Origin: Betaproteobacteria bacterium
GTDB lineage: Bacteria; Pseudomonadota; Gammaproteobacteria; Burkholderiales; JAEUOS01
Assembly (NCBI GenBank): GCA_028292405.1
Contig: JAQGMJ010000008.1
Span: forward strand, 62,001-126,000
Length of the DNA: 64,000 bases
Reading direction: 5' to 3'
Part shown: positions 28,728 through 38,394 of the stretch, piece after piece
Layout: each line of letters starts with the position of its first letter
Numbering within the stretch: position 1 is the first letter of the stretch
Program-made: the position numbers and the translations under genes
The notes under the pieces: model-generated
The model's database searches: none
What the model was told of the DNA's origin: nothing
What the model saw: only the letters and a program-made list of their open reading frames with translations

Positions 28728-30182
28728 TCAAATGCCCTGTGGCTGGTGCGTATGCCAGTCCGTCGCCTGCTGGTACTGGTGCGCAGCGCCGAGCATGCGG
28801 GCTTCAGTGAAATAGTTGCCGACGATGTGCAGGCCTACCGGGCGGCCGTGGTTGCCGAAGCCGCAGGGAATCGACATGGCCGGCAGCCCGGCCAGGTTGG
28901 CGGCGATGGTGTAGATGTCGTTCAGGTACATCTGCACCGGGTCGGCTGCCTTGGCGCCGATGTCGAAGGCCACCGAGGGCGAAGTGGGGCCTAAGATCAG
29001 GTCGCACTGTTCGAACGCGGCCTTGAAATCCTGCGCGATGAGGCGGCGCAGCTTTTGTGCCTTCAGGTAATAGGCGTCGTAATAGCCGTGCGACAGCACA
29101 TAGGTGCCGATCAGGATGCGCCGCTTTACTTCCGCGCCGAAACCCTGGGCGCGGCTTTTCTTGTACATGTCCATCAGGTCGCCGTACTCCGGCGCGCGGT
29201 GGCCGTAGCGCACGCCGTCGAAACGCGACAGGTTCGACGAGGCCTCGGCCGGCGCGATCACGTAATACGCCGGCACCGAGAGGCGGCCGTTGGGCAGGGA
29301 GATATCGACGATGATGGCGCCGAGCTTCTTGAACTCCGTCAGCGCAGCCTCGATGGCCTTGGCCACGTCCGCGCCCAGGCCTTCGCCGAAGTGCTCCTTC
29401 GGTAGGCCGATGCGCAAGCCCTGCAGGGGGCGGTCGAGGTCGCGCGTGTAGTCTTCTTTGTCGCGTTCCAGCGAGGTCGAATCGCGCGGGTCGAAGCCGG
29501 TCATCACGTTGAGCAGCAGCCCCAGGTCTTCGGCCGATTTGGCCATCGGCCCGCCCTGGTCCAGGCTGGAGGCGAAAGCGATCATGCCGAAACGCGAAAC
29601 GGTGCCGTAGGTCGGTTTCAGGCCCGATACGCCGCACAGCGCCGCCGGTTGGCGGATCGAGCCGCCGGTGTCCGTCCCGGTGGCCGCCGGCGCCATGCGC
29701 GCCGCCAGCGAAGCCGCCGCGCCGCCGGAAGAGCCGCCGGGCACCGCTTCGCGCGCCCAGGGGTTCTTCACCTTGCCGAAATACGAGGTTTCGTTCGACG
29801 AGCCCATCGCGAACTCGTCCATATTGGTCTTGCCCAGGGTCACCGTGCCGGCGGCGCTGAATTGCTCGATCACATGGGCGTCATAGGGGCTGACGTAGTT
29901 CTCCAGCATTTTCGAGGCGCAGGTGGTGCGCATGCCGCGGGTGACGAAAATGTCCTTGTGGGCGATCGGGATGCCGGTCAGCGGGTCTGCCGTGCCTGCG
30001 GCGAGGCGGGCGTCCGCCGCCTTCGCCTGGGCCAACGAAAACCCCTCGTCCACGGTGATGAAGGCATTGAGGTCGCCGTTCAGGGCCTTGATGCGGTCGA
30101 GAAACAGCCGCGTCAGTTCGACGCTGGAAATCTGCTTGGCCGCAAGGGCGGCGCTGAGTTGCTTGAGAGAGGCGTTTTGCAT
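28728..30182 (-). CDS. gatA: Aspartyl/glutamyl-tRNA amidotransferase subunit A
   Basis: Amidase subunit that frees ammonia from glutamine. 484 residues from the ATG at 30182 ([13 protein letters not shown]). The frame stays open upstream into gatC sequence, but that extension is only GC-rich read-through. Amidase-signature residues: IPIAHKDIF with the catalytic Lys, [10 protein letters not shown], and [16 protein letters not shown] with the Ser-cisSer-Lys set, then [12 protein letters not shown]. Length and order match GatA. It follows gatC by 47 bp. Confidence 0.97.
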   Translation of the reverse strand: MQNASLKQLSAALAAKQISSVELTRLFLDRIKALNGDLNAFITVDEGFSLAQAKAADARLAAGTADPLTGIPIAHKDIFVTRGMRTTCASKMLENYVSPYDAHVIEQFSAAGTVTLGKTNMDEFAMGSSNETSYFGKVKNPWAREAVPGGSSGGAAASLAARMAPAATGTDTGGSIRQPAALCGVSGLKPTYGTVSRFGMIAFASSLDQGGPMAKSAEDLGLLLNVMTGFDPRDSTSLERDKEDYTRDLDRPLQGLRIGLPKEHFGEGLGADVAKAIEAALTEFKKLGAIIVDISLPNGRLSVPAYYVIAPAEASSNLSRFDGVRYGHRAPEYGDLMDMYKKSRAQGFGAEVKRRILIGTYVLSHGYYDAYYLKAQKLRRLIAQDFKAAFEQCDLILGPTSPSVAFDIGAKAADPVQMYLNDIYTIAANLAGLPAMSIPCGFGNHGRPVGLHIVGNYFTEARMLGAAHQYQQATDWHTHQPQGI

Positions 30183-30229
30183 GTTGGGCTTGAGGCCGCT
30201 GGCGACAAGGGCGCGCAGGCGGTGTACGG

Positions 30230-30517
30230 CTATTCGATGACCTTGGGCACCAGGTAGAGGCCGGCTTCGACCTGCGGCGCGCTCGCCTGGTTGGCTTCGC
30301 GCTGGTCGGTTTCGGTCACCCGGTCTTCCCGCAGGCGCTGGTTCACCTCGATGCCATGCGACATCGGCTCGACACCGGTGGTGTCCACCGTCTGCATTTC
30401 CTCGATCAGGGCGAAGATATTGGTCAGCTGGGCGAGCGCGGCCTGCGCCTCGGCGGGCGAGATATCGATGCGCGCCAGATTGGCGATATGGTTGACGTCT
30501 TTGAGTTCGATTGACAT
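30230..30517 (-). CDS. gatC: Aspartyl/glutamyl-tRNA amidotransferase subunit C
   Basis: 95-residue belt subunit that wraps GatA and GatB. It begins [20 protein letters not shown], with the family core [22 protein letters not shown] near 33-54 and RLREDRVTE in the middle. It is first in the operon. Divergent from mreB with 195 bp between starts; a perfect TATAAT box lies on the minus strand upstream. Confidence 0.96.
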   Translation of the reverse strand: MSIELKDVNHIANLARIDISPAEAQAALAQLTNIFALIEEMQTVDTTGVEPMSHGIEVNQRLREDRVTETDQREANQASAPQVEAGLYLVPKVIE

Positions 30518-30603
30518 GGCCGGGAGGAAAGCGGGGAGCCCGCGGCGCCGGAATGGGCGCCATCGTGCTGCAAAGCGGCTTCAAAAGCGGGTAAACACCT
30601 TGA

Positions 30604-30609
30604 ATTATA
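30604..30609 (-). promoter_or_regulatory. Candidate -10 box of the gatCAB operon
   Basis: The minus strand reads TATAAT here, 87 bp upstream of the gatC start. No good -35 box lies 17 bp farther upstream. A plus-strand TAGAAT at 30613-30618 could serve mreB. This short AT-rich patch is the only promoter-like sequence in the 195-bp divergent region. Confidence 0.4.
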
Positions 30610-30712
30610 AGGTAGAATTCGCGGCTATCTCGCGTGCCCGCAGATGCGCGCCAGTTGACCCTGCCCGGAGGGGGGCGGAGGCAACGAAAAGCCCCTAGAC
30701 GAAAGCCCCTAA

Positions 30713-31756
<1,044 letters not shown>

Positions 31757-31761
31757 ACATT

Positions 31762-31815
31762 CCGACAAAAGTAGCCGGTTACTTTTACCAAAAAGTCACC
31801 GGTTACTTTTGTCGG
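31762..31815. repeat. Large imperfect hairpin between mreB and mreC
   Basis: Two arms of about 25 bases, beginning CCGACAAAAGTA on one side and ending TACTTTTGTCGG on the other, pair with only two mismatches around a short loop. The 12-mer CCGGTTACTTTT also occurs as a direct repeat within it (31775-31786 and 31799-31810). It starts 6 bp after the mreB stop. No U-run follows on the plus strand, so it may reduce rather than end transcription into mreC, or protect the mreB message. Confidence 0.75.
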
Positions 31816-31962
31816 GCCTGATCAGCATGAAAATCGCCGGCAAAGCCAGGCGATTTCATCAGTCAACTGCCACGAAGAGACGATTACGTGACGCCGGTGC
31901 CTGCATGTATAAGGATCGCCGTACGTGGCCTCTTTCGGGCTTTGTGCTGACCTGATCCCGCG

Positions 31963-32976
31963 ATGGAATACACCCCGCCGCCGTTCTTCCGCCAAGGGCC
32001 TTCGGCCCTGGCGCGGCTGATCGCCTTCGCGGCGCTGTCGCTGCTGCTGCTGGTGCTCGATGCGCGCTTTAAGGTGCTGGAACGGGTGCGTTTCGGCGTC
32101 GCCACCATGCTTTACCCGATGCAGCGCGCCGCGCGCGTACCCGGCGAGGCGGCTTCGGGCGCCACCGGATACCTGGCGCTTCAGCGCCGGTTGCTCGAGG
32201 AAAATGCGCGCCTGAAGCAGGCCGAACTCACCGCTGCCGAGCGGCTGCTGCGCTCGGCCCAGGTGGAGAGCGAAAACACCAACCTGCGCGCCGTGCTGGC
32301 GATGCGCGAGCGCCTGCCGGTGACGGCGGTGGCGGCCGAAACCCTGTACGAGGCGCGCGATCCGTTCACCCGCAAGGTGGTGATCGACAAGGGCACCAGC
32401 GACGGCATCAAGGGCGGCCAGGTGGTGGTCGACGGCGCCGGCGTGATGGGCCAGGTCACGCGCGCCTACCCCTTCGTCTCCGAGGTCTCGCTGCTGACCG
32501 ACCGCGACCAGGCGATCCCCGTGCAGGTGGTGCGCAACGGCCTGCGGGCGATTGCCTATGGCACCCCGGGCGGGGTCTCCGGCATCGGCGACGCCGGCGC
32601 GATGGAGCTGCGCTTTCTCGCCGCCAATGCCGACGTGCGCGAGGGCGACGTGCTGGTTACCTCCGGCATCGATGGCACCTATCTCGCCGGCCTGCCGGTG
32701 GCCACGGTGGTGCGCATCGAGCGCGAAGCGGGTTATGCTTTCGCCAAGATACTGTGCAAGCCGGCCGCCGGCATCGACCGCTTCGGCCAGGTGCTGGTGA
32801 TGAACGGCGAACGCAAGGCGCTGCCCGCGCCGCCCCCTGAGGAAGTGGAGGAAAAGGGCGCCAAGGGCCGCCGGCCGAAGCGCCGCCCCGAAGTCAATGT
32901 GCCCGACCCGGCCGCGCTGTCGGCGCCCCCGGCAAAGGCGCCGGCGGCCGTGCCCGCCGCGCCCGCGAAAAAATAG
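31963..32976 (+). CDS. mreC: Rod-shape-determining protein MreC
   Basis: 337-residue inner-membrane protein that links MreB to the wall synthases. A basic N-terminus and one membrane helix (LIAFAALSLLLLVLDARF near 22) precede a coiled coil (LALQRRLLEENARLKQAELTAAERLL) and the two beta-barrel subdomains with VVIDKGTSDGIKGGQVVVDG and RFLAANADVREGDVLVTSGIDGTY. The last 50 residues are a Pro/Ala/Lys tail (APAAVPAAPAKK) longer than in E. coli. It is separated from mreD by 3 bp. Confidence 0.96.
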   Translation: MEYTPPPFFRQGPSALARLIAFAALSLLLLVLDARFKVLERVRFGVATMLYPMQRAARVPGEAASGATGYLALQRRLLEENARLKQAELTAAERLLRSAQVESENTNLRAVLAMRERLPVTAVAAETLYEARDPFTRKVVIDKGTSDGIKGGQVVVDGAGVMGQVTRAYPFVSEVSLLTDRDQAIPVQVVRNGLRAIAYGTPGGVSGIGDAGAMELRFLAANADVREGDVLVTSGIDGTYLAGLPVATVVRIEREAGYAFAKILCKPAAGIDRFGQVLVMNGERKALPAPPPEEVEEKGAKGRRPKRRPEVNVPDPAALSAPPAKAPAAVPAAPAKK

Positions 32977-32979
32977 CCC

Positions 32980-33513
32980 ATGCCCGCGCCCAGCCAGCCC
33001 ACGCAATACATTCTGCTGCCGGTGAACCCCTGGTTCATCGCCTTTACGCTGGTGTTCTCGCTGATGCTCAACCTGCTGCCGGTGGGCCGCGCCGCCTGGA
33101 CCCTGGCCTGGCCCGACTGGGTGGCGCTGACCCTGGTGTTCTGGAACATCCACCAGCCGCGCCGCGTCGGCCTGACAGTGGCCTGGCTGGTCGGGCTGTT
33201 AATGGACGTCAACAATGCCAGCCTCCTGGGCGAGCATGCGCTTGCCTACTCGGTGCTTTCCTACACCGCCATTTCCCTGCACCGGCGCGTGTTGTGGTTT
33301 TCCCTGCCGACGCAAATGATCTACGTGCTGCCGCTGTTCCTGGCGGCGCAACTGGTGATCATGCTGATCCGCCTGGCGGTCGGCGGCGGCTTTCCGGGGC
33401 TGGTCTATTTCGGCGCTGCCTTCATCTCCACCGCGCTGTGGCCGCTGGCTACCTATGTCTACCTGGCGCCGCAGCGCCGGCCGGCGGAGAAGGACGAGAA
33501 CCGGCCGATATAG
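32980..33513 (+). CDS. mreD: Rod-shape-determining protein MreD
   Basis: 177-residue integral membrane protein of the elongation machine with about five helices. Family features: PVNPWFIAFTLVFSLMLNLLP near 14, LTLVFWNIHQPRRVGLTVAWLVGLLMDVNNASLLGEHAL near 50-88 with the conserved D-x-x-x-A-x-L-L-G-E-H-A pattern, and a basic C-terminus. Starts 3 bp after mreC, so it is in the same operon. Confidence 0.95.
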   Translation: MPAPSQPTQYILLPVNPWFIAFTLVFSLMLNLLPVGRAAWTLAWPDWVALTLVFWNIHQPRRVGLTVAWLVGLLMDVNNASLLGEHALAYSVLSYTAISLHRRVLWFSLPTQMIYVLPLFLAAQLVIMLIRLAVGGGFPGLVYFGAAFISTALWPLATYVYLAPQRRPAEKDENRPI

Positions 33514-33522
33514 CTTCGTGCA

Positions 33523-33558
33523 AAAGCGGAGCTTTCTTTTAAAAGAAAGCTCCGCTTT
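33523..33558. repeat. 36-bp perfect palindrome between mreD and mrdA
   Basis: Two 18-bp arms meet without spacer (AAAGCGGAGCTTTCTTTT and its exact complement). In RNA the central TTTTAAAA would be an 8-base loop closed by a 14-bp stem. It begins 10 bp after the mreD stop. It is followed by TTTGCCC rather than a long U-run, so it could be a weak terminator or an RNA processing site inside the cell-shape cluster. Confidence 0.75.
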
Positions 33559-33697
33559 GCCCGGCTCAAGCATGCAAAAAATCGTCGGCGGAGCCGGGCA
33601 AATTTTTTGACTCAAATGCTACGAAAAAGCAGAACCCGGCCCGTACGCGCTGCCTGGGCGGCAGCGGAAAACTAAACCCCGCCGAGGCGGGAGAAAA

Positions 33698-35758
33698 ATG
33701 GGAAAATTGCGGTCTATTCCGCGTCATCCGCTTTATCTTTCCAGGCGCCCCGTGCAGTTCCGTAAACCGCATCGTCTCTTGTTTCGCAATCGCGAGTTGC
33801 CCAATCTGCCCGGGCGGGGCGCGACTGAGTTGAAAAATGCGGAAAAGGAGATTTCCGCCTTTCGCCTGCGCGTGGTGTTCGCCACGCTGCTGATCTTCGC
33901 CTGCTTCAGCGTGCTGTTCGGCCGCTTTCTCTATCTGCAGGTGTTGAACTACGACGAGTACCAGTCGGCGGCCGAGGACAATCGCATCTCGATCCTGCCG
34001 ATCGCCCCGAACCGCGGCCTGATCTATGACCGCAACGGCGTGGTGCTGGCGCGCAACTATTCCGCCTATACGCTGGAGATCACGCCTTCCAAGGTGAGCG
34101 ACCTCGAGGCCACCATCGACGAGCTGGCCAAACTGGTCGATGTCAGCCCGAAGGACCGCAAGCGTTTCGGCAAACTGATGAGCGAATCGAAAAACTTCGA
34201 TTCCCTGCCGATCCGCACCCGCCTCACCGACGAGGAAGTGGCGCGTTTCGCCGCCAACCGCTGGCGCTTCAAGGGGGTGGAAATCAAGGCGCGGCTGTTC
34301 CGCCAATACCCGCTGGGCGAGACCGCCGCGCACGTGCTGGGCTACATCGGGCGCATCAGCGAAAAGGACCAGGACCGGCTGGAGGAGCAGAGCCTGGATT
34401 CGAACTACAAGGGCAGCGAATACATCGGCAAGATCGGCATCGAGCAAAGCTATGAAAAAGAGCTGCACGGCCAGACCGGCTTCGAGCAGGTCGAGGTCGA
34501 TGCCGGCGGGCGCGCGGTGCGCACGCTGTCGCGCACGCCGCCGGTGTCGGGCAACAACCTGACGCTGACCATCGACATCGAATTGCAGAAAATCGCCGAG
34601 GCGGCACTGGGCGACCGCAAGGGCGCGGTGGTGGCGATCGACCCGTACAGCGGCGAAGTGCTGGCCTTCGCCAGCCGCCCGGCCTTCGACCCCAACCTGT
34701 TCGTCGACGGCATCGACTCCTCCAACTGGGATGCGCTCAACAATTCGCCGGACAAGCCGCTGCTCAACCGGCCGCTGCGCGGCGCCTACCCGCCGGGCTC
34801 CACGTTCAAACCCTTCATGGCCCTGGCGGGCCTGGCCACCGGCAAGCGCACCCCGGAGCAGGCGATCAACGACCCTGGCTATTTCAATTTCGGCAATCAC
34901 CGTTTCCGTGACGACAAGGCCGGCGGCCACGGCCTGGTCGACATGTACAAGTCGATCGTGGTCTCCTGCGACACCTACTACTACATGCTGGCCAACGACC
35001 TCGGCATCGACAATATCTCCAAGTACATGGCGCCCTTCGGCTTTGGCCAGCTCACCGGCATCGACATCGACGGCGAGCTGACCGGCGTGCTGCCCTCGGT
35101 TGCCTGGAAGCAGGCACGCTTCAAGACCCCGGCGCTGCAAAAGTGGTACGCCGGCGAGACCATCTCGGTGGGTATCGGCCAGGGCTACAACGCCTATACG
35201 CCGCTGCAGATGGCGCATGCCGTCGCCACCCTGGCTGCCGATGGACTGATCAAGGTGCCGCATCTGGTGCGCACCATTGAGGACGCGCGCGACACCACCA
35301 AGCGCCGCCTGAACGATCCGCCGGTGCCGGCCGGCAAGCCCACCCGCATCGATATCAAGCCCGAGTACATCGCCTTCGTGAAGAACGCCATGGCCGGGGT
35401 GGTGAAGGAGGGCACCGGGGCGCGGGTGTTCGCCGGCGCCACCTATACCAGCGGCGGCAAGACCGGCACGGCACAGGTGTTCACCGTGCGGCAAAACGAG
35501 AAGTACAACGAGAAGCACATCGCGCAAAACCTGCGCGACCATGCCTGGTATACCGCCTTCGCGCCGGTGGACCACCCGAAGATCGCGGTGGCCGTGCTGG
35601 TGGAAAACGGCGGCTTCGGCGCTTCTTCCGCGGCGCCGATCGCGCGCCTGTTGCTCGACTACGTGGTTGCAGGCAAGCGGCCCGACAAGCTCGGCGCGGT
35701 ACCGGAGGTCGGCGGCGTGGCTTCCGGCGGCGCGGACGTCGAGGCCGAAAGTGATTAA
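33698..35758 (+). CDS. mrdA: Penicillin-binding protein 2 (elongation transpeptidase)
   Basis: Cross-links peptidoglycan during side-wall growth. 686 residues. One membrane helix (VVFATLLIFACFSVLFGRFLY near 58), the dimerisation region, then the transpeptidase domain with S368-T-F-K371, S423-C-D425 and K588-T-G590. The ATG at 33698 has a good GGGAG site, but many PBP2 proteins begin near the segment LKNAEKEISAF; a TTG at 33830 is an alternative start giving about 642 residues. The extra N-terminal part is basic. Its end overlaps rodA by 8 bp. Confidence 0.96.
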   Translation: MGKLRSIPRHPLYLSRRPVQFRKPHRLLFRNRELPNLPGRGATELKNAEKEISAFRLRVVFATLLIFACFSVLFGRFLYLQVLNYDEYQSAAEDNRISILPIAPNRGLIYDRNGVVLARNYSAYTLEITPSKVSDLEATIDELAKLVDVSPKDRKRFGKLMSESKNFDSLPIRTRLTDEEVARFAANRWRFKGVEIKARLFRQYPLGETAAHVLGYIGRISEKDQDRLEEQSLDSNYKGSEYIGKIGIEQSYEKELHGQTGFEQVEVDAGGRAVRTLSRTPPVSGNNLTLTIDIELQKIAEAALGDRKGAVVAIDPYSGEVLAFASRPAFDPNLFVDGIDSSNWDALNNSPDKPLLNRPLRGAYPPGSTFKPFMALAGLATGKRTPEQAINDPGYFNFGNHRFRDDKAGGHGLVDMYKSIVVSCDTYYYMLANDLGIDNISKYMAPFGFGQLTGIDIDGELTGVLPSVAWKQARFKTPALQKWYAGETISVGIGQGYNAYTPLQMAHAVATLAADGLIKVPHLVRTIEDARDTTKRRLNDPPVPAGKPTRIDIKPEYIAFVKNAMAGVVKEGTGARVFAGATYTSGGKTGTAQVFTVRQNEKYNEKHIAQNLRDHAWYTAFAPVDHPKIAVAVLVENGGFGASSAAPIARLLLDYVVAGKRPDKLGAVPEVGGVASGGADVEAESD

Positions 35759-36899
35759 CGCGGCCCAGCTCAAGCGCGGTTGGCGCCTGGCCTTTGGCCA
35801 GCTCGATGCCACCCTGCTGGCGACCATCGTCATCCTGCTGTGCATGGGCATGACGGTGCTCTACTCCGCTACCTACGACACGCCGGCGCGTTTTTACGAC
35901 CAGATGCGCAACATCGCCGTGGCCATGCTGGTGATGTGGGTGGCGGCGCAGGTGCCGCCGCAGACCCTGATGCGCGTCGCCTTGCCGATCTATACCGTCG
36001 GGGTCGCCCTGCTGATCGCGGTGGCGATGTTCGGCGCGGTGCGCAAGGGCGCGCGGCGCTGGCTCGACCTGGGTGTCACCAGCATCCAGCCTTCGGAGAT
36101 CATGAAAATCGCCATGCCGCTGACCCTGGCCTGGTATTTCCACAAGCGCGAGGCGCTGGTGCGCACGCGCGACTACATTCTTGCCGGCTTCCTGCTGTTG
36201 CTGCCGGTGGGCCTGATCGCCAAGCAGCCGGACCTGGGCACCGCCATCCTGGTGTTCGCCGCCGGGCTGTACGTGATCTTTTTCGCCGGGCTGTCGTGGA
36301 AGCTGATCTTGCCCGTGTTTACCGCAGCGTTGATCGGCCTGGGCTGTGTCCTGTATTTCGGCGACCAGATCTGTGAACCCGAAGTGCAGTGGCCGGGCAT
36401 GCACGACTACCAGAAGCACCGAATATGCACCTTGCTCGACCCCAGTACCGATCCGCTGGGCAAGGGCTTTCACACGATCCAGTCGACCATCGCGGTCGGC
36501 TCCGGCGGGGCCACCGGCAAGGGCTGGCTCAAGGGCACGCAGACCCACCTCGAATTCATTCCGGAGCGCCATACCGACTTCATTTTCGCCGTCTACTCCG
36601 AGGAGTTCGGGCTGGTGGGCAACTGCGCGCTGCTGCTGCTCTACCTGTGCCTGATCGGCCGCGGCCTGGTGATCGCGGCCAATGCGCCGACCATGTTCGC
36701 GCGCCTCCTGGCGGGCTCCATCAGCATGATCTTTTTCACTTACACTTTCGTCAACATGGGCATGGTCTCCGGCGTACTGCCGGTGGTGGGCGTGCCCCTG
36801 CCGCTGGTGAGCTACGGCGGCACCGCCCTGGTCACCCTGTTTCTTGGGCTGGGCATCCTGATGAGTGTGCAAAACCACCGTAAACTGGTACAGACATGA
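35751..36899 (+). CDS. rodA: Peptidoglycan polymerase RodA (SEDS family)
   Basis: Glycosyltransferase that makes glycan strands for the elongasome together with PBP2. 382 residues from a GTG at 35751 that overlaps the last 8 bases of mrdA. About ten membrane helices. SEDS motifs: KGARRWLDLGVTSIQPSEIMKI near 96-117, QPDLGTAILVFAAGLYVIFFAG near 160, IPERHTDFIFAVYSEEFGLVG near 268 and GMVSGVLPVVGVPLPLVSYGGTA near 340. Its stop overlaps the start of the next gene (ATGA). Confidence 0.97.
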   Translation: MINAAQLKRGWRLAFGQLDATLLATIVILLCMGMTVLYSATYDTPARFYDQMRNIAVAMLVMWVAAQVPPQTLMRVALPIYTVGVALLIAVAMFGAVRKGARRWLDLGVTSIQPSEIMKIAMPLTLAWYFHKREALVRTRDYILAGFLLLLPVGLIAKQPDLGTAILVFAAGLYVIFFAGLSWKLILPVFTAALIGLGCVLYFGDQICEPEVQWPGMHDYQKHRICTLLDPSTDPLGKGFHTIQSTIAVGSGGATGKGWLKGTQTHLEFIPERHTDFIFAVYSEEFGLVGNCALLLLYLCLIGRGLVIAANAPTMFARLLAGSISMIFFTYTFVNMGMVSGVLPVVGVPLPLVSYGGTALVTLFLGLGILMSVQNHRKLVQT

Positions 36900-37516
36900 C
36901 GCCCCGTGAAAACTTCTTTTCCAGCGCCGCGCGCCTCAACCCGGCCGCCGCGTTCATCAACCACGTGCTGGCCCAGCAGCCTTGGGCGCGCGAGGAACTG
37001 GCGCGCCATGCCGGGCGCAGCCTGCGGCTGGCCGCGCCGCCCTTTGCCCTCGGTCTGAAGATTGATGACAAGGGCGAGGTCGCCGCCTTGCCGCTGGGCA
37101 ACGCCGAAGCCGCCGACGTGACCCTGAGCGTGGCGGCGATGCGGGTGCCGTTCTTGTTCATCGACCCGGAAGCGGCGATGAAAGATGTGCGCATCGAAGG
37201 TGACGCCGAATTCGCCCAGACCCTGGCGCGCCTGGCGCGCGAAGTGCGCTGGGATGCGGAAGAAGACCTGAGCAAGGTTCTGGGCGACATCCCCGCGCAC
37301 CAGATGATGCGCTTTGCCCGCGCCTTCACCGCCTGGGGCCAAGAGGCCGGCCGGCGCTTTGCGGAAACTACCAGCGCTTATTTTGTGGACGAGAGTCCGA
37401 CCCTGGTGCGCCGCGACGCTGCCGAAGCTTTCAGCCGCGACGTGGCGACGCTGCGCGATGACCAGGCGCGCCTGGAAAAGCGCATCGAGCTTCTGGAAAA
37501 AGCCCGACGCTCTTAA
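36896..37516 (+). CDS. ubiJ: Ubiquinone biosynthesis accessory factor UbiJ (SCP2-type)
   Basis: Lipid-binding helper of the soluble ubiquinone biosynthesis complex. 206 residues: an SCP2-like region in the first 110 residues (FALGLKIDDKGEVAALPLGN, ADVTLSVAAMRVPFLF, DPEAAMKDVRIEGDAEFAQTL) and a C-terminal coiled coil (RDDQARLEKRIELLEKARR) typical of UbiJ. The ATG overlaps the rodA stop by 4 bp, so it is translated with the shape genes rather than with ubiE. ubiB is 0.9 kb downstream, beyond a gene on the other strand. Confidence 0.9.
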   Translation: MTPRENFFSSAARLNPAAAFINHVLAQQPWAREELARHAGRSLRLAAPPFALGLKIDDKGEVAALPLGNAEAADVTLSVAAMRVPFLFIDPEAAMKDVRIEGDAEFAQTLARLAREVRWDAEEDLSKVLGDIPAHQMMRFARAFTAWGQEAGRRFAETTSAYFVDESPTLVRRDAAEAFSRDVATLRDDQARLEKRIELLEKARRS

Positions 37517-37521
37517 TGACA

Positions 37522-37541
37522 GCGCCGCCCGGAGGCGGCGC
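37522..37541 (+). terminator. Hairpin after ubiJ
   Basis: Perfect 8-bp GC stem (GCGCCGCC and GGCGGCGC) with a 4-base loop, 6 bp after the ubiJ stop. No T-run follows, so its strength as a terminator is uncertain. Confidence 0.5.
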
Positions 37542-37567
37542 GTCGGCCTTGCATTCCCCTGGGCGGT

Positions 37568-38137
37568 TCAAGCCGGGACCGGCTGGCCCTTCATCGGCAC
37601 GGTCGGGTCCGGGCGGCGGCGCATGCCGATCGTCTTTTCGATCAGGCGCTCCAGGCCGCGCCAGAAACCGAACTCGTCCAGCACCGGGTTGAGCACGTTG
37701 GTGATCGAGCAGTAGTGCGTGTCCTTCATGCCGCGATGGTGGTTGGCGTGGTGGCGCTGGGTTTGCAGCACCTTGCGCGTTTGCAGGAAGGTGACGATGC
37801 GGCCGTTTTCCTGCGCGTTCTGGTGCGACCACTTGTGGATCTGGTTGGCGTTGACCGCGCAGGCGACGAACAGCCACACCGGCCAGGAGAGCAGATCGAA
37901 ACAGGCAGCGGCGCCGAGTATCACCGCGCCCACCAGCAACAGGTCCCACGAGCTTTCCAGCCAGCCGCGGGTGACAAAGGCGCGCGGGCGGACGTGGTGT
38001 TCGATGTTGGCATTGGCGATCAGCTTGCCGATCACCGGCGTGTCGGAGCGGGCGTAAGCATCTTCGGCCCAATGGACGGCGCCGGAGGCGAGGTCGGCGG
38101 CGAGAACGGCGGTGGTGCCCAGCATGATCGGTCCCAT
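37568..38137 (-). CDS. carF: Plasmanylethanolamine desaturase-like protein (PEDS1/TMEM189/CarF family)
   Basis: Di-iron membrane enzyme family that forms the vinyl-ether bond of plasmalogens. 189 residues with three or four hydrophobic stretches. The His pattern is complete: H22 (VHWAED), H47-H48 (EHHVRP), H101 and H105 (NQIHKWSH), H129-H130 and H133-H134 (RHHANHH), H141 (THYCSITN). From memory the stretch from NQIHKWSH through THYCSIT to LNPVLDEFGFWRGLE follows human PEDS1 and myxobacterial CarF closely. The start at 38137 has AGGA upstream. It lies opposite and between ubiJ and ubiB. Family assignment is firm; plasmalogen synthesis here is inferred and needs ether lipid substrates. Confidence 0.88.
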   Translation of the reverse strand: MGPIMLGTTAVLAADLASGAVHWAEDAYARSDTPVIGKLIANANIEHHVRPRAFVTRGWLESSWDLLLVGAVILGAAACFDLLSWPVWLFVACAVNANQIHKWSHQNAQENGRIVTFLQTRKVLQTQRHHANHHRGMKDTHYCSITNVLNPVLDEFGFWRGLERLIEKTIGMRRRPDPTVPMKGQPVPA

Positions 38138-38394
38138 GATTCCTGGAAAAGCGGCGCTTGCGCGACCCGGCTTTCCTTTACTCCTTTGCTCTTGGTTTAA
38201 GGGGCCCGGCGCGTTGTGGCCTCCGGGTTGAAGCCATTCTTCCGCCGCGGCGCTCGCCCCTCAAGCGCTCGGCGCCGAGTAGCGCGGTGCGATACCGCGC
38301 GGCGCGCGGCGGGCGACGCCGGCGTACCCGGGCCTACATCGGGTAAAGTGCCGCCTGTCCCGTCGCTGGCGGGTTTTCTTTGTAAGCTTCGTCT

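Noticed and set aside
30183-30584. N-terminal extension of gatA reading back across gatC
   Set aside because: The extension is antisense-like low-complexity sequence overlapping gatC; GatA starts at MQNASLKQ in all relatives known to me.
33566-35851. Minus-strand open frame of 761 codons opposite mrdA
   Set aside because: mrdA has full transpeptidase motifs on the plus strand; the opposite frame has no recognisable domain and reads as shadow sequence.
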